From: Bryoerythrophyllum caledonicum
Lineage: Eukaryota; Streptophyta; Bryopsida; Pottiales; Pottiaceae
NCBI GenBank assembly: GCA_963971425.1
Contig: OZ020520.1
Coordinates: forward strand, 13,453,807 to 13,517,806
Reading direction: 5' to 3'
DNA: 64,000 bases
Position numbers and translations under genes: made by a program
The notes under the pieces: generated by a model
What the model was told of the DNA's origin: nothing
The model's input: the letters and a program-made list of their open reading frames with translations, nothing else
Databases searched by the model: none
Shown: positions 45,008-54,569 of the stretch, one piece after another
How positions within the stretch are numbered: the stretch's first letter is position 1
Layout: each line of letters starts with the position of its first letter

Positions 45008-45544
45008 GTAAAAGGGTGGATGGCAACATCAACAATGACAATTGGCAATTAGAATTGCAAAGAGAAATTGCTGCCATTAATCGAGAGTATGAAGAAGGGG
45101 GCAGAATTGCGAGGCCAACTTAACGGCCATAGACTCGAAGCAGGACTTGGAGGCAGCGGACGGATGAGGGTTCCACTTCGGGGGAACCAATCCAACTAGA
45201 CTAACATAGATTAGAGGGCATTGTGTAGCTAATATATTGGCCACTGCAAGGAAACATAATTAGATCTTTAAGCGATTTTGTAGTCTTAGGTATTTAATTA
45301 TTGAGGGAGGACCGTGGTTGGAGTTTTAGTCATCAAAAGGATGAAAGTTTTTGTGGATGTGCAATACGAGTGGAATATGAAGTTTATGCATATGTAAAAC
45401 AAGAATTTACAACTTTTGAAATAACATAGTCATATGGAGGTTTTGTGGAATATAATATGTAATGTTACATTGTTAATTCAACTTTTTATGTGGTGATGTT
45501 AGCAATAGTTTCAAGCATGTTGTGCTTACTAAGCGATGAAATAA
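45008..45544 (+). other. Spacer between the two CACTA elements, first assembly copy
   Basis: This is 537 bp of host DNA beginning with the GTA target duplicate of element A and ending with the TAA target duplicate of element B. The first 115 bp stay open on the plus strand (KRVDGNINNDNWQLELQREI, AAINREYEEGGRIARPT, stop at 45123). The same sequence is repeated at 45852-46389. Confidence 0.7.
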
Positions 45545-45611
45545 CACTATAAGAAAACCCCGTTTTTGGTGATGTCTTCTGCAGACGCAGAATCACTTCG
45601 GTGATGTCTTC

Positions 45612-45811
45612 NNNNNNNNNNNNNNNNNNNNNNNNNNNNNNNNNNNNNNNNNNNNNNNNNNNNNNNNNNNNNNNNNNNNNNNNNNNNNNNNNNNNNNNNN
45701 NNNNNNNNNNNNNNNNNNNNNNNNNNNNNNNNNNNNNNNNNNNNNNNNNNNNNNNNNNNNNNNNNNNNNNNNNNNNNNNNNNNNNNNNNNNNNNNNNNNN
45801 NNNNNNNNNNN
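45612..45811. other. Assembly gap of 200 Ns
   Basis: Exactly 200 undetermined bases, a typical scaffolding placeholder. It is flanked by 67 bp of the start of element B on the left (45545-45611) and 40 bp of the end of element A on the right (45812-45851). Predicted ORFs that run through the Ns are artefacts. Confidence 0.98.
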
Positions 45812-45851
45812 CTGCAGAAGACATCACCAAAAACGGGGTTTTCTTATAGTG

Positions 45852-46389
45852 GTAAAAGGGTGGATGGCAACATCAACAATGACAATTGGCAATTAGAATT
45901 GCAAAGAGAAATTGCTGCCATTAATCGAGAGTATGAAGAAGGGGGCAGAATTGCGAGGCCAACTTAACGGCCATAGACTCGAAGCAGGACTTGGAGGCAG
46001 CGGACGGATGAGGGTTCCACTTCGGGGGAACCAATCCAACTAGACTAACATAGATTAGAGGGCATTGTGTAGCTAATATATTGGCCACTGCAAGGAAACA
46101 TAATTAGATCTTTAAGCGATTTTGTAGTCCTTAGGTATTTAATTATTGAGGGAGGACCGTGGTTGGAGTTTTAGTCATCAAAAGGATGAAAGTTTTTGTG
46201 GATGTGCAATACGAGTGGAATATGAAGTTTATGCATATGTAAAACAAGAATTTACAACTTTTGAAATAACATAGTCATATGGAGGTTTTGTGGAATATAA
46301 TATGTAATGTTACATTGTTAATTCAACTTTTTATGTGGTGATGTTAGCAATAGTTTCAAGCATGTTGTGCTTACTAAGCGATGAAATAA
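45852..46389 (+). repeat. Second assembly copy of the CACTA spacer (probable false duplication)
   Basis: This is identical to 45008-45544 except for a 1-bp insertion (tagtccttagg against tagtcttagg). With the adjoining transposon ends it forms an overlap of about 644 bp between the contigs on either side of the gap. Confidence 0.75.
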
Positions 46390-49275
46390 CACTATAAGAA
46401 AACCCCGTTTTTGGTGATGTCTTCTGCAGACGCAGAATCACTTCGGTGATGTCTTCAAGACAGAGCAGGATGTCTAGCAAGACATGAGGATGTCTTCTAC
46501 GTCTTTTGGGTACTGTAGCAACTTGGGTAGCATGAAGACAGTCGTGTCTTCTAGAAGACAGGAAGATGTGTGCGAAGACGTGGATGTCTTTGCGGATGTC
46601 TTCACAGACATTCCTGGAGACATCAAAGTGCCACGTTGGCAAGGGAATCCGGTTTGACGGAGGGTAAATGTCTGAAAGTCACTGGTATGCGGGGTAAAAT
46701 GCAGCCCAAATGTAGAAAATTAGCATAATGGGCAGCGGTTTGCATGAGCAAAGGAAAAGTCTTCATCCAATAAAATATTGTTTCTTTTTCTGTTCATTAA
46801 AAAAATATTTTGAATTCGTTATAAATTCGAAATATTAATTTTTTGATATGAATATTCTATTTTCAGTAGTTGTCATTGGTCCATTTTAAAAAATAATATT
46901 AAGAATTAAAATTTTGAATTTAAAATTACTGAATATATATATATTTTTTAATAAATTAATAATATGTAATAAAAAATTATTATATTTAAATTAATAAATT
47001 ATTTTATATTCAATTAAAATTATTAAAATATTAAAATATATGTATTTAAATATTATTAAATTATTAAAATAGAAATGCTGTAGAAAACAACATTTTATAA
47101 TAAAAGTCAATTTTCCGATATTGATAATTGAATAAACACGTGGACATATTGTTCACTTAATAATTTACAGCTCCTTATCTACATGGCAAGGAAAACTCCA
47201 CGTCGGACGAGCTGACACGTCATAAAATGTCTAGGCGGATGTCTAAGATGACGTCCATGAAGATGTCTAAGATGACGTCCATGAAGATGTCTAAGATGAC
47301 GTCCATGAAGATGTCTAAGACGACGTCCATGAAGATGTCTAAGACGACGTCCATGAAGATGTCTATAATGACATTCATAACCATCAACTAAGATGAATTT
47401 CATCGAGTTCACTGAATGAACAGAGGCGGCTAGGGTTAGCAGCTGCAGCCATAGTTAGGTCATGAGACCTTTAAGTAGAATTTGAGGCTGCACAAAGCTC
47501 ACTTTGGCCTTCATTTCTCTAAGTAGTTAGAGTTTAGAATGTAGAGGTTAGAGTTTTAGAGTGTAGATTGAGTTTACAAGTTAGGATGTTAGAGTTTAGA
47601 GTGTAGAGGTTAGAGTTTTAGAGTTTTAGAGTGTGTGGTTTAGATGTTAAAGTTTTTGAGTTTGAGAGTGTTAGAGTTTAGAGTGTAGAGGCAGCTGCAG
47701 CCATAGCAAGTGAGCCACTGCACGACGTATGAACAACACGGGAAATCTTGAAGACGTTTTCAAAGACGTCTTCGAAGACGACCAGTCAAACGCGTCAACA
47801 TTTCCATGAGCGTCTGAGATGTCTGCTAGAACATCCCAGAAGACATCTTGTCACATATAGCAACTTGTATTCTACTTTGAGGGACATGTGGAACGTTCAC
47901 ATAGTGGTGTGATTAAGACTAACAGTTTTTTGGCGTTAAGAAGTTAACCATGCACATATAGGTCGTCATGCTAACGGGATTTGTAGCAATTTTCTTCTTA
48001 TGTGAAATCCTTGTTTAATTGCATGCGTTGTTGGCTTGTTGAACATGTGCAGTGTTTGACATGCGCACGACCATATGGGAGTAGCGACAACCAGTGATGA
48101 CAGAGGAGCAATTTGAAGTTGTCGGTACGTAGTACATTGCTGATGTTAATAGAAGTATTTTTTTGATGTAATTTTTTTTATTAGGTTACAAACAATATAG
48201 TTATAACAACTAATTTGTGATGTCACCTCGTGTTTTGAGTATGCAATGAAAATACTTACTCTTGACAAGCAGCCATCAGTATTGTAGACATTTTGAACAT
48301 TGGGTACTGCGATGTCTATATATGTCTCTGAATGTTATGTGAGATGTATTGGAAGATGTCTGGAACAGGAAGGGAAGACATTCCGATGTCACAGTGGATG
48401 TTTGAATGGTGAGTGGAGCATGCTTCAAAAGACGTCTACGTATAGCTGTGGATGTCTTGTAAGACATCCTATACAAGTCGTCACAGATGTTTTCTAGGAC
48501 GTTTGTGCAATCATGTCCTCTCGAACATCTTCTCAAACGTCATATCAAACATCATGTGTAGCATCTTCTTGAACATCTCTTGAAACGTCATAGCAAACAT
48601 CATCTCCAACATCTTCACAAACATCTTCTCAAACGACATAGCAAACATCATCTTGAACATCCTCACGAACATCCTCCCAAACATCCCCTAAGACATCTTC
48701 GAAAACATCCTTCACAACATAACAAGAGCAGTACCATGTCTCAAGTGATGTCTCGGCAGACGCTCATAAAAATGCAAAGACATCACAGTAGACATCTCAC
48801 AAGACGTCGTAGATGTCTGCTAAGACATCCGTGATGTCTTCTTTGATGTCTATCAGTAACATATTTCGAGCATAAAAACCCCCAAAACGATGCTGACGTG
48901 GCAGGCCACGTCATTTTTCCGGGTCCACGCTGGATTTTCCCGCCTGCCACGTAGGATTTTGGCGCCGCCACGTCATATTGTGTGGGACCGCGGAAAAGTC
49001 CACATAAGGATGAAATTCATTGCCATGTGGCACTGCCCGTTCACTTGGTGCTGATGTGTCTTTGTTGTGGCTCCCTCGTGGCACAGACTTTACTCTCCCA
49101 AAATTACCCCTAGACGTCTAAGACACAGAGATGTCTTCCGTGTCTTCCCGGATGTCTTCTTAGACATCCGCCCTGTCTAAGATGTCTTCGCGCTTGCAAG
49201 ACATGACCGTAGATGTCTTTGCGTTTTTTGAGACATCACTGAAGACATGACAAAAAACACGGTTTTCTTATAGTG
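46390..49275 (-). mobile_element. Non-autonomous CACTA element B, 2886 bp, inverted relative to A
   Basis: It starts CACTATAAGAAAACCCCG and ends CTTATAGTG. The target duplication TAA lies at 46387-46389 and 49276-49278. It is the near-identical reverse complement of element A over its full length. The main length difference is a ~22-bp unit (part of a tandem 'gtggcaggygggaaaatc' block) present in A near 42430 and absent in B near 48950. The target duplication differs from that of A, so B is an independent insertion and not part of an inverted segmental duplication. Confidence 0.9.
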
Positions 49276-49278
49276 TAA

Positions 49279-49440
49279 GTAGAAGGCAATGAGAGTTGAA
49301 ATATTTATTTCAATGATTGTATATTTAAACCAAGTCTAGATATTTAAACCAAGTCTACAATCAACCTCAAAGGCATCTCGTTGAAGTATTTCTACAGCTC
49401 CTCACCAAATCCAAGTTTCTTTGTTGATTTGTAATTAATA
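49279..49440. other. Short spacer before the kinase fragment
   Basis: AT-rich, with a 19-bp direct repeat (atatttaaaccaagtcta) at 49320 and 49339. No gene is seen. Confidence 0.4.
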
Positions 49441-49446
49441 GAAACA

Positions 49447-49665
49447 AGCTATGACAAAAGCAAAGAAGCATCATGGCAAATGTTTCACCAAATTGTCAAA
49501 GGATTGGCTGACATTCATAGTCAGGGCATCATACACCAAGATGTGCTACCAAAACATATTTTCTTTGATTTACGCAACGATATCAAAATCGGAAACTTTG
49601 GCCTCCGTATGTTTACAAGGAGAGAATATAATTATGGGTATATGTGGTTCTTTTTAATTTAGTGT
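49447..49665 (+). pseudogene. GCN2: GCN2 (eIF2-alpha kinase) domain fragment, catalytically dead
   Basis: GCN2 senses uncharged tRNA and phosphorylates eIF2-alpha. The frame gives SYDKSKEASWQMFHQIVKGL, then ADIHSQGIIHQDVLPKHIFF and DLRNDIKIGNFGL. This is the catalytic-loop to activation-segment region and matches plant GCN2, where the motifs are HRD, N-IFFDARNDIKIG and DFG. Here HRD is HQD, the catalytic-loop Asn is His and DFG is NFG, so the key catalytic and metal-binding residues are lost. Homology ends at GNFGL next to a GTATGT that resembles a donor site, so the piece probably corresponds to one exon. The rest of the protein is absent. It lies between CACTA B and a Helitron cluster, so transposon capture is likely. 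Confidence 0.8.
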
Positions 49666-50124
49666 GATGTTTATTAGTATTTTTGTTCTTTGCTATGTTC
49701 TAAGATAACGAGGATCCACAGTCTCACAAACAATTATTCTATTTTTTTTATAGATTATATTTTTCAACAATATTGTCAATTGCTATGCAATCTCTAAAGC
49801 AGGCCTTCTTTGAGTACTATTAACAATAGATTAGACAATTTTCAATATAGATCAAAATTGTGTCGATCGCAACGTCCTAGAACTTTGTTGATATTGTGTT
49901 TGAGTTTTGTTTGGTGAATAAGTGCGTATAGCAATAGCTACATATGCTTTTGCATCTTTTTCTAATAGGTAATATTTTAAATGTATATTTGGAGATAATG
50001 TTCTTCTAATAATGTAATTACATTTCAATGTTTTAAAAATACAAAATATACTAAAATTATTTAATACTCATTTAAACCAATCATAGTTTAAATTTACAAA
50101 AAATAAAAATAAGAAAGAAAAAAA

Positions 50125-50332
50125 TCATACCACTAAAATCATAATTTGCACAGTGAACCACGCACCGATCAACCACGCAATGAACTGTGCAGTGAACTAT
50201 AGAAACGCTACAGTCAACCGCGCAGTTAATTGTGGGGTCAACTGTGCAGTGAATCATGTTTTTTTTTTGTAAAATAAAAACTACATTGAAATGGTTGGAC
50301 TATTGCGTTGCAAAGCAAGCGCCAATTGCTAA
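50125..50332 (+). mobile_element. Helitron-like element, second family (208 bp)
   Basis: The 5' end is A then TCATACCACTAAAATC. The 3' end has an imperfect hairpin GCGTTGC-AAA-GCAAGCGC at about 50305-50322, then CTAA (50329-50332) and T, satisfying CTRR-T. The interior has repeated 'cagtgaaccac/gcagtcaac' words. The interior and both ends recur at 50962-51176, which supports the boundaries. Confidence 0.65.
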
Positions 50333-50961
50333 TTATTGTGTGGTTTATTGCGCGGTTTTGAAATTTAGGGTCTTGAGTTTCTTGGTGTGTCAAATTTGCA
50401 TTTGTGCGTTGCAATTTGTGCTCTTGATTACAAATATGACGTTCAAAATATTTTTCGAGTTAAGCATCTAAAGATTGAATTGTAAATTATGAGTTGTAAA
50501 CTTGAAGTACAAACGTTGTGAAGTTGGAGTTGTGATCTTGGAGGTTGGCATACAAAGTTGGAGTTGCAAAATTGCATATTTGAGTTGTGGAGATTGAAAT
50601 TACAAGTTTTGAGGTGAGATTGCAAGTTTTGAGATTGTAATTGCAAGTTGAGTTTGTGGGTGTGTGAAATTTGCATTTGTGTGTTGCAATTTGTGCTTAT
50701 CCAAAACAAATTTGAAACTCTTTATTACAAATTTGACGTTCAAAACATTTTTGAAATTCCATGTTAAAATGAAAAAAGTCTAAAACCAACTTTTTTTTCC
50801 TATTCTATTCTATTACATTATTAAAATCCATGCCTAGGTCTCAAAGACATATTTATATTTTTTGTAGATTGTTGTTACCTTTTTTAAAAAATATTTTGTG
50901 ATACAAAAACTACATTACAATGGTTGAACTAATGCGTTGCAAAGCAAGCGCCAACTGCTAG
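50333..50961 (+). mobile_element. Region ending in a second copy of the same Helitron 3' terminus
   Basis: The 3' end at about 50933-50961 repeats GCGTTGCAAAGCAAGCGC, a short spacer and CTAG followed by T. Its 5' end is not clear. The interior (about 50480-50660) has loosely repeated 'gagttgtgga/ttgcaagttttgag' words, low in C on the plus strand, with no gene. Confidence 0.5.
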
Positions 50962-51176
50962 TATACTACTAAAATCATAATCTACGCAGTGAACCACGGA
51001 GCGATCAACCACGCAGTCAACCGTGCAGTGAACTACAGAAACGCTGCAATCAACCGCGCAGTTAGTTGTGCAGTCAATCGTGCAGTGAAACATGTTACCT
51101 TTTTTAAATTATAGTTTGTAATATAAAACTACATTAAAATGGTTGGACTAGTGCGTTGCAAAGCAAGGGCCAATTG
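50962..51176 (+). mobile_element. Helitron-like copy directly abutting the preceding 3' end
   Basis: It begins TATACTACTAAAATCATAAT right after CTAG, mirrors the element at 50125-50332 (cagtgaaccac, gatcaaccacgcag, actacattaaaatggttgga) and ends in a decayed terminus (gcgttgcaaagcaagggcc, then attgag, without CTRR). Confidence 0.6.
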
Positions 51177-51257
51177 AGTTCTAAAATATCATTATGTATC
51201 AAAAATAGAAATGTAATCGCTACACATACAATTCTAAAATTATGATATCTATATATT

Positions 51258-51285
51258 GTGTCCTGAGGACACATGTTTCCACTAG
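51258..51285 (+). mobile_element. Solitary Helitron 3' terminus, same hairpin type as 27.7 and 28.1 kb
   Basis: Hairpin GTGTCCTGAGGACAC (51258-51272), 9-nt spacer, CTAG (51282-51285), T. Apart from the loop it is the stem of the 27.5-28.1 kb elements. A 5' end of that type (TCTATATCTATAAAAG) is not seen nearby; 'atctatatattg' at 51247 may be a deletion-joined remnant. Confidence 0.6.
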
Positions 51286-51588
51286 TTAATCAATAAAAAA
51301 TATAAGCAATGAGGTGGTGTAATAATAAAATATGGACATTTAATTAAAATGCTTCTACTTTAAGATTTGGTTTTGATTTTAATGAAATATTCAACGATGA
51401 TTTAAAATGAAACACATTTTAGTGGTCCCAACAACCTCCCACGGATGTCCACCTCATCAAGTACCCTTCAAAGACCTAAACCAACTTCAAATGCAGTGAA
51501 GTATAGAAATGTTAAGTCACCTATCATTCCAACCCACAACTCCTGTGCTTCCGGTCAACAATGAAGTCTGTCCCTCTCCACCCCAACT
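51286..51588. other. AT-rich intergenic DNA
   Basis: No gene or repeat was recognised. Confidence 0.4.
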
Positions 51589-51808
51589 ACACTAAAGTTC
51601 ACATTTAGTGTATGTCACACTAATTGATTTATAAATGCTATAACTTTTTACTTTTGATGAATTTTTTTTCTAAGAGCACAAAAATCTATACTACTCAAAG
51701 AGGCGGATCATTGTGGACATAGTCTGTAAAAATATTCACCAAGAGCAGAAAGTTAAAGCATTTATAAACCAATTAGTGTGACATGCACTTAATGTGATCT
51801 TTAGTGTA
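51589..51808. repeat. ~220-bp foldback MITE upstream of beta-carbonic anhydrase
   Basis: The left arm (acactaaagttcacattta, tgtcacactaattg, tttataaatgct) is mirrored by the right arm (agcatttataaac, caattagtgtgacatg, tgtgatctttagtgt). The arms are about 60 bp with a 90-bp loop. The family is unassigned. Confidence 0.65.
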
Positions 51809-51828
51809 CTTCTTGACATCGGTCCACC

Positions 51829-52010
51829 ATTCCAAGCGGAACATACCTATCCTGATTATGACCCACTCCCGCTTTGCAATTCCACGTGGAACAGACCTCC
51901 CCCCTCGCATTAAATCCGATGCCAGCATTCCACATGGATTAGACAGGTGTATTAAATTCCCCACCACAATTCTACGCGGAACCGGCCCCCACCACGATTC
52001 CAGACGGAAC
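51829..52010 (+). promoter_or_regulatory. Cluster of five ATTCC-N4-GGAAC-like palindromes
   Basis: Near-palindromic words occur at 51829 (attccaagcggaac), 51879 (attccacgtggaac), 51927 (attccacatggatt), 51969 (attctacgcggaac) and 51997 (attccagacggaac), spaced 50, 48, 42 and 28 bp. The second contains a CACGTG G-box core. They lie 640-830 bp upstream of the beta-carbonic anhydrase ATG. They may be promoter elements or a decayed minisatellite. Confidence 0.4.
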
Positions 52011-52653
52011 AGTCCTCCTCTCCCTTGGACTGCCTGCGGCGCTCCGTTCGTTCGGACGCGAATCCCGTAAATACCCGTCTTCACAAACCGGGTATCACGC
52101 CAACATAACCCATAGGTACCACATGAGTATCACCCCAATATATGACTAGTATCACCCAGATATCACCCTCTCACCGACCTTGGAGCCACTACAGCTGCAG
52201 GATTGCGGCCCTTTGATGGCATTTCTGGCCACAGATCACAGGTAAGCCATCGCTGTTGGCGATGTAGAGGAGTAGCGCAGCTGAGGAGGTGAGTTTGTTG
52301 AGGTTTGATGAAGGAAGTGATGGCGCATTTGAATTATTAAGGTTGTTGATCCGTGCTGCATGTTGCTTGTGTAGGTTGGAAGGGTCAGTTCGTGTGTTGT
52401 GCTTTTTTGAGCTCAGCTTTTGACCGAGGAGCGGAAGTTTCGTCACACCTCCATTTTGAATATTGTTTAACGATGCAATGTTTGCATCGGGGTTTGGAAT
52501 TCTCGAGGCACGGTTTTTGCTGCGGAAATTTTTGGTGCAGAAACGAAGTTAGTGGTTAGCGCTAGGGTTAGATTGAATGGAGTAGCAGCAGGAGCTGGTC
52601 GTTGTGGTTTAGGAGTTTGCAAATTTCCCGCATTCAGGCCGGGCTTGGCGATC

Positions 52654-54457
52654 ATGGATCAGATGCTTGCTGCGCCGAAGGTAGGGCCGCCGCAGGGGCT
52701 CGGGGAAATTCTCCACGACGGCTATGAGCTCACGGAGCACGTTGTGGTGGACGAGAATTACGCTCTTGAAGAGAAGAACGATGTGATCGAAAAGCTCATC
52801 ACCGGGTTCAAGACTTTCAAGGAAGGAGTTTTCAAGTAAGTGTATCCTAATTTATCAATCTTGTCTTAGTTCCAAGAATCACTGCGAAATTTTTAATCAT
52901 ATGGCTGTAATTTGATTTTGTGCAGACAGAAACCGGACCTGTATGATAAGCTGAGAGTTGGACAAGAGCCGAAGGTGTTTTTAAAAAAAAATCCTCCGAG
53001 ATCTTTACTAGGTTTTTCACATGCGCTTGACGACTGTTGAATTGTTCGAGATTGGCATTGTGATGACGTTTTTTTGGTGTTGCAGATGATGATGATCACA
53101 TGCGCCGACTCTCGTGTCTGTCCAACAATGCTTCATGGACTTGAAGCTGGTGAGGCTTTCATCGTCCGCAATGTTGCTAACTTGGTTCCTCCATGCGAAG
53201 GATCTGTAAGTTTTCACATCTGAGGGCTTGAAAATCTTTTCCAATGGCTCGGGTTTGCTCTAATTATGGTTCACATATCTGATCCTTTATTTACACCTCT
53301 TATTATGGAGATTTGTATCCACTGACTTTCATAAACCCTTAAATTCTTTTGTGCTTTTTTCTCTCTCTTGTAGGGACGACACCACGGCACCAGTGCTGCT
53401 ATAGAGTATGCAGTCACTGTTTTGAATGTAAGGATATCATTTCAGGCCAATCTCATATGTGATGATCGATAGACAAGATTTGTTAGTGTGACGGTATTCT
53501 ATTGCTGAAGTAGATAATTCGCAAAAGGGTTTCTGTTAACACCGTATCGTCAAAATTTATTTGAACCTTGTTTACGTTTGGGCTAAACTGGCAGGTGGAG
53601 AATATCATCGTGATGGGACACAGTAGCTGTGGTGGTATCAAAGCTCTCATGTCCCGGGATGACTTTTCAGGGTATTGTGCCTAATCCTTATCTCTTCAAC
53701 AATAATATTATCTGCTCTTAGTTCAAGGTTACAGGACTGTATCACACCAACAACGTAAACCAACATGTTTGGTATTCTGCTCCTGCGTATCGACAGAGAC
53801 TTCATTGGGAGCTGGGTCGAAATTGGAATGCCAGCCAAGAAGAAGACCCTCTCTCTTCTCAAAGACAAGCCATTCGAGGAGCAGTGCAGCTTTTGTGAAC
53901 AGGTAACTAGTCCTTCATATTCGAGTTATTTGTAAAGTCACCCAAAGTTTCAACAGGATACCCCTCTTTTAATGAATAATACTACTATTTGTTCACTCAT
54001 AATATTAGATATGGAAGAAGTTGGTGATATACCAATATAGAAGAGCTCGGTAGTCTCTACATTCAAGTTCAAAGTAGTACTAGTCGCCTTTGAGATGGGA
54101 AGCTCATGACTCGTATCCGCCTTATTCCTCTTTGATCCGATTGTAGATATTTAGGGCTGATTTTAACTTTTTGAAAGGACAAAGATGAAAACACTCACGG
54201 TATCTTTGCCTCACAATACAAATAACTCTATTATGGTGATTCTTGTCGATTGACAGTTCTGACTCCTTATATGATTCTGGAACCATTATCAGGAAGCGGT
54301 CAACCTTTCGTTGGCCAATCTATTGACCTTTCCCTTCATTCAAGAGCGCCTGCACGCTGGAAGCCTGCAGATTTATGGTATGCACTACGACTTCGTGGAA
54401 GGGAAGTTGACAAGCTGGCGCGTTGCGCAGACAAAGAAATTGGGCGCACACAATTAA
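52654..54457 (+). CDS. Beta-carbonic anhydrase (EC 4.2.1.1), 7 exons, 250 aa
   Basis: It interconverts CO2 and bicarbonate with a zinc centre. Exons: 52654-52835, 52926-52974, 53086-53205, 53374-53427, 53595-53671, 53797-53902, 54293-54457; all introns GT-AG, and phase closes to 250 codons plus stop. Zinc ligands and the Asp/Arg dyad are visible: Cys83, Asp85 and Arg87 in ITCADSR, His144 and Cys147 in MGHSSCGG, with the family's 61- and 64-residue spacing. Further signatures are [24 protein letters not shown] and a C-terminal [13 protein letters not shown] chose ATG 52654 because no in-frame ATG lies between it and an upstream TAA at 52468. The open stretch before it (RVRLNGVAAGAGRCGLGVCK) looks like a transit peptide, so an upstream exon could give a plastid form. 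It is convergent with the LEA-like gene (112 bp between stops). Confidence 0.94.
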
Positions 54458-54569
54458 TCAATGCTTTGCCTAGAGTGGCCATGTACATGATTTAATGTTT
54501 CGTTCTTATTATGCTCTCATTCCTAAACTGCAATAAAGTGAGTTGAACATCTTATTTGAAAGCAACGGT

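Noticed and set aside
45486..45849. ORFs of 82-114 codons running through the N gap
   Set aside because: Most codons are Ns; the readable ends are CACTA terminal sequence.
52552..52839. GTG as the start of beta-carbonic anhydrase
   Set aside because: Plant nuclear genes start with ATG; GTG 52552 is only an internal codon of an open stretch.
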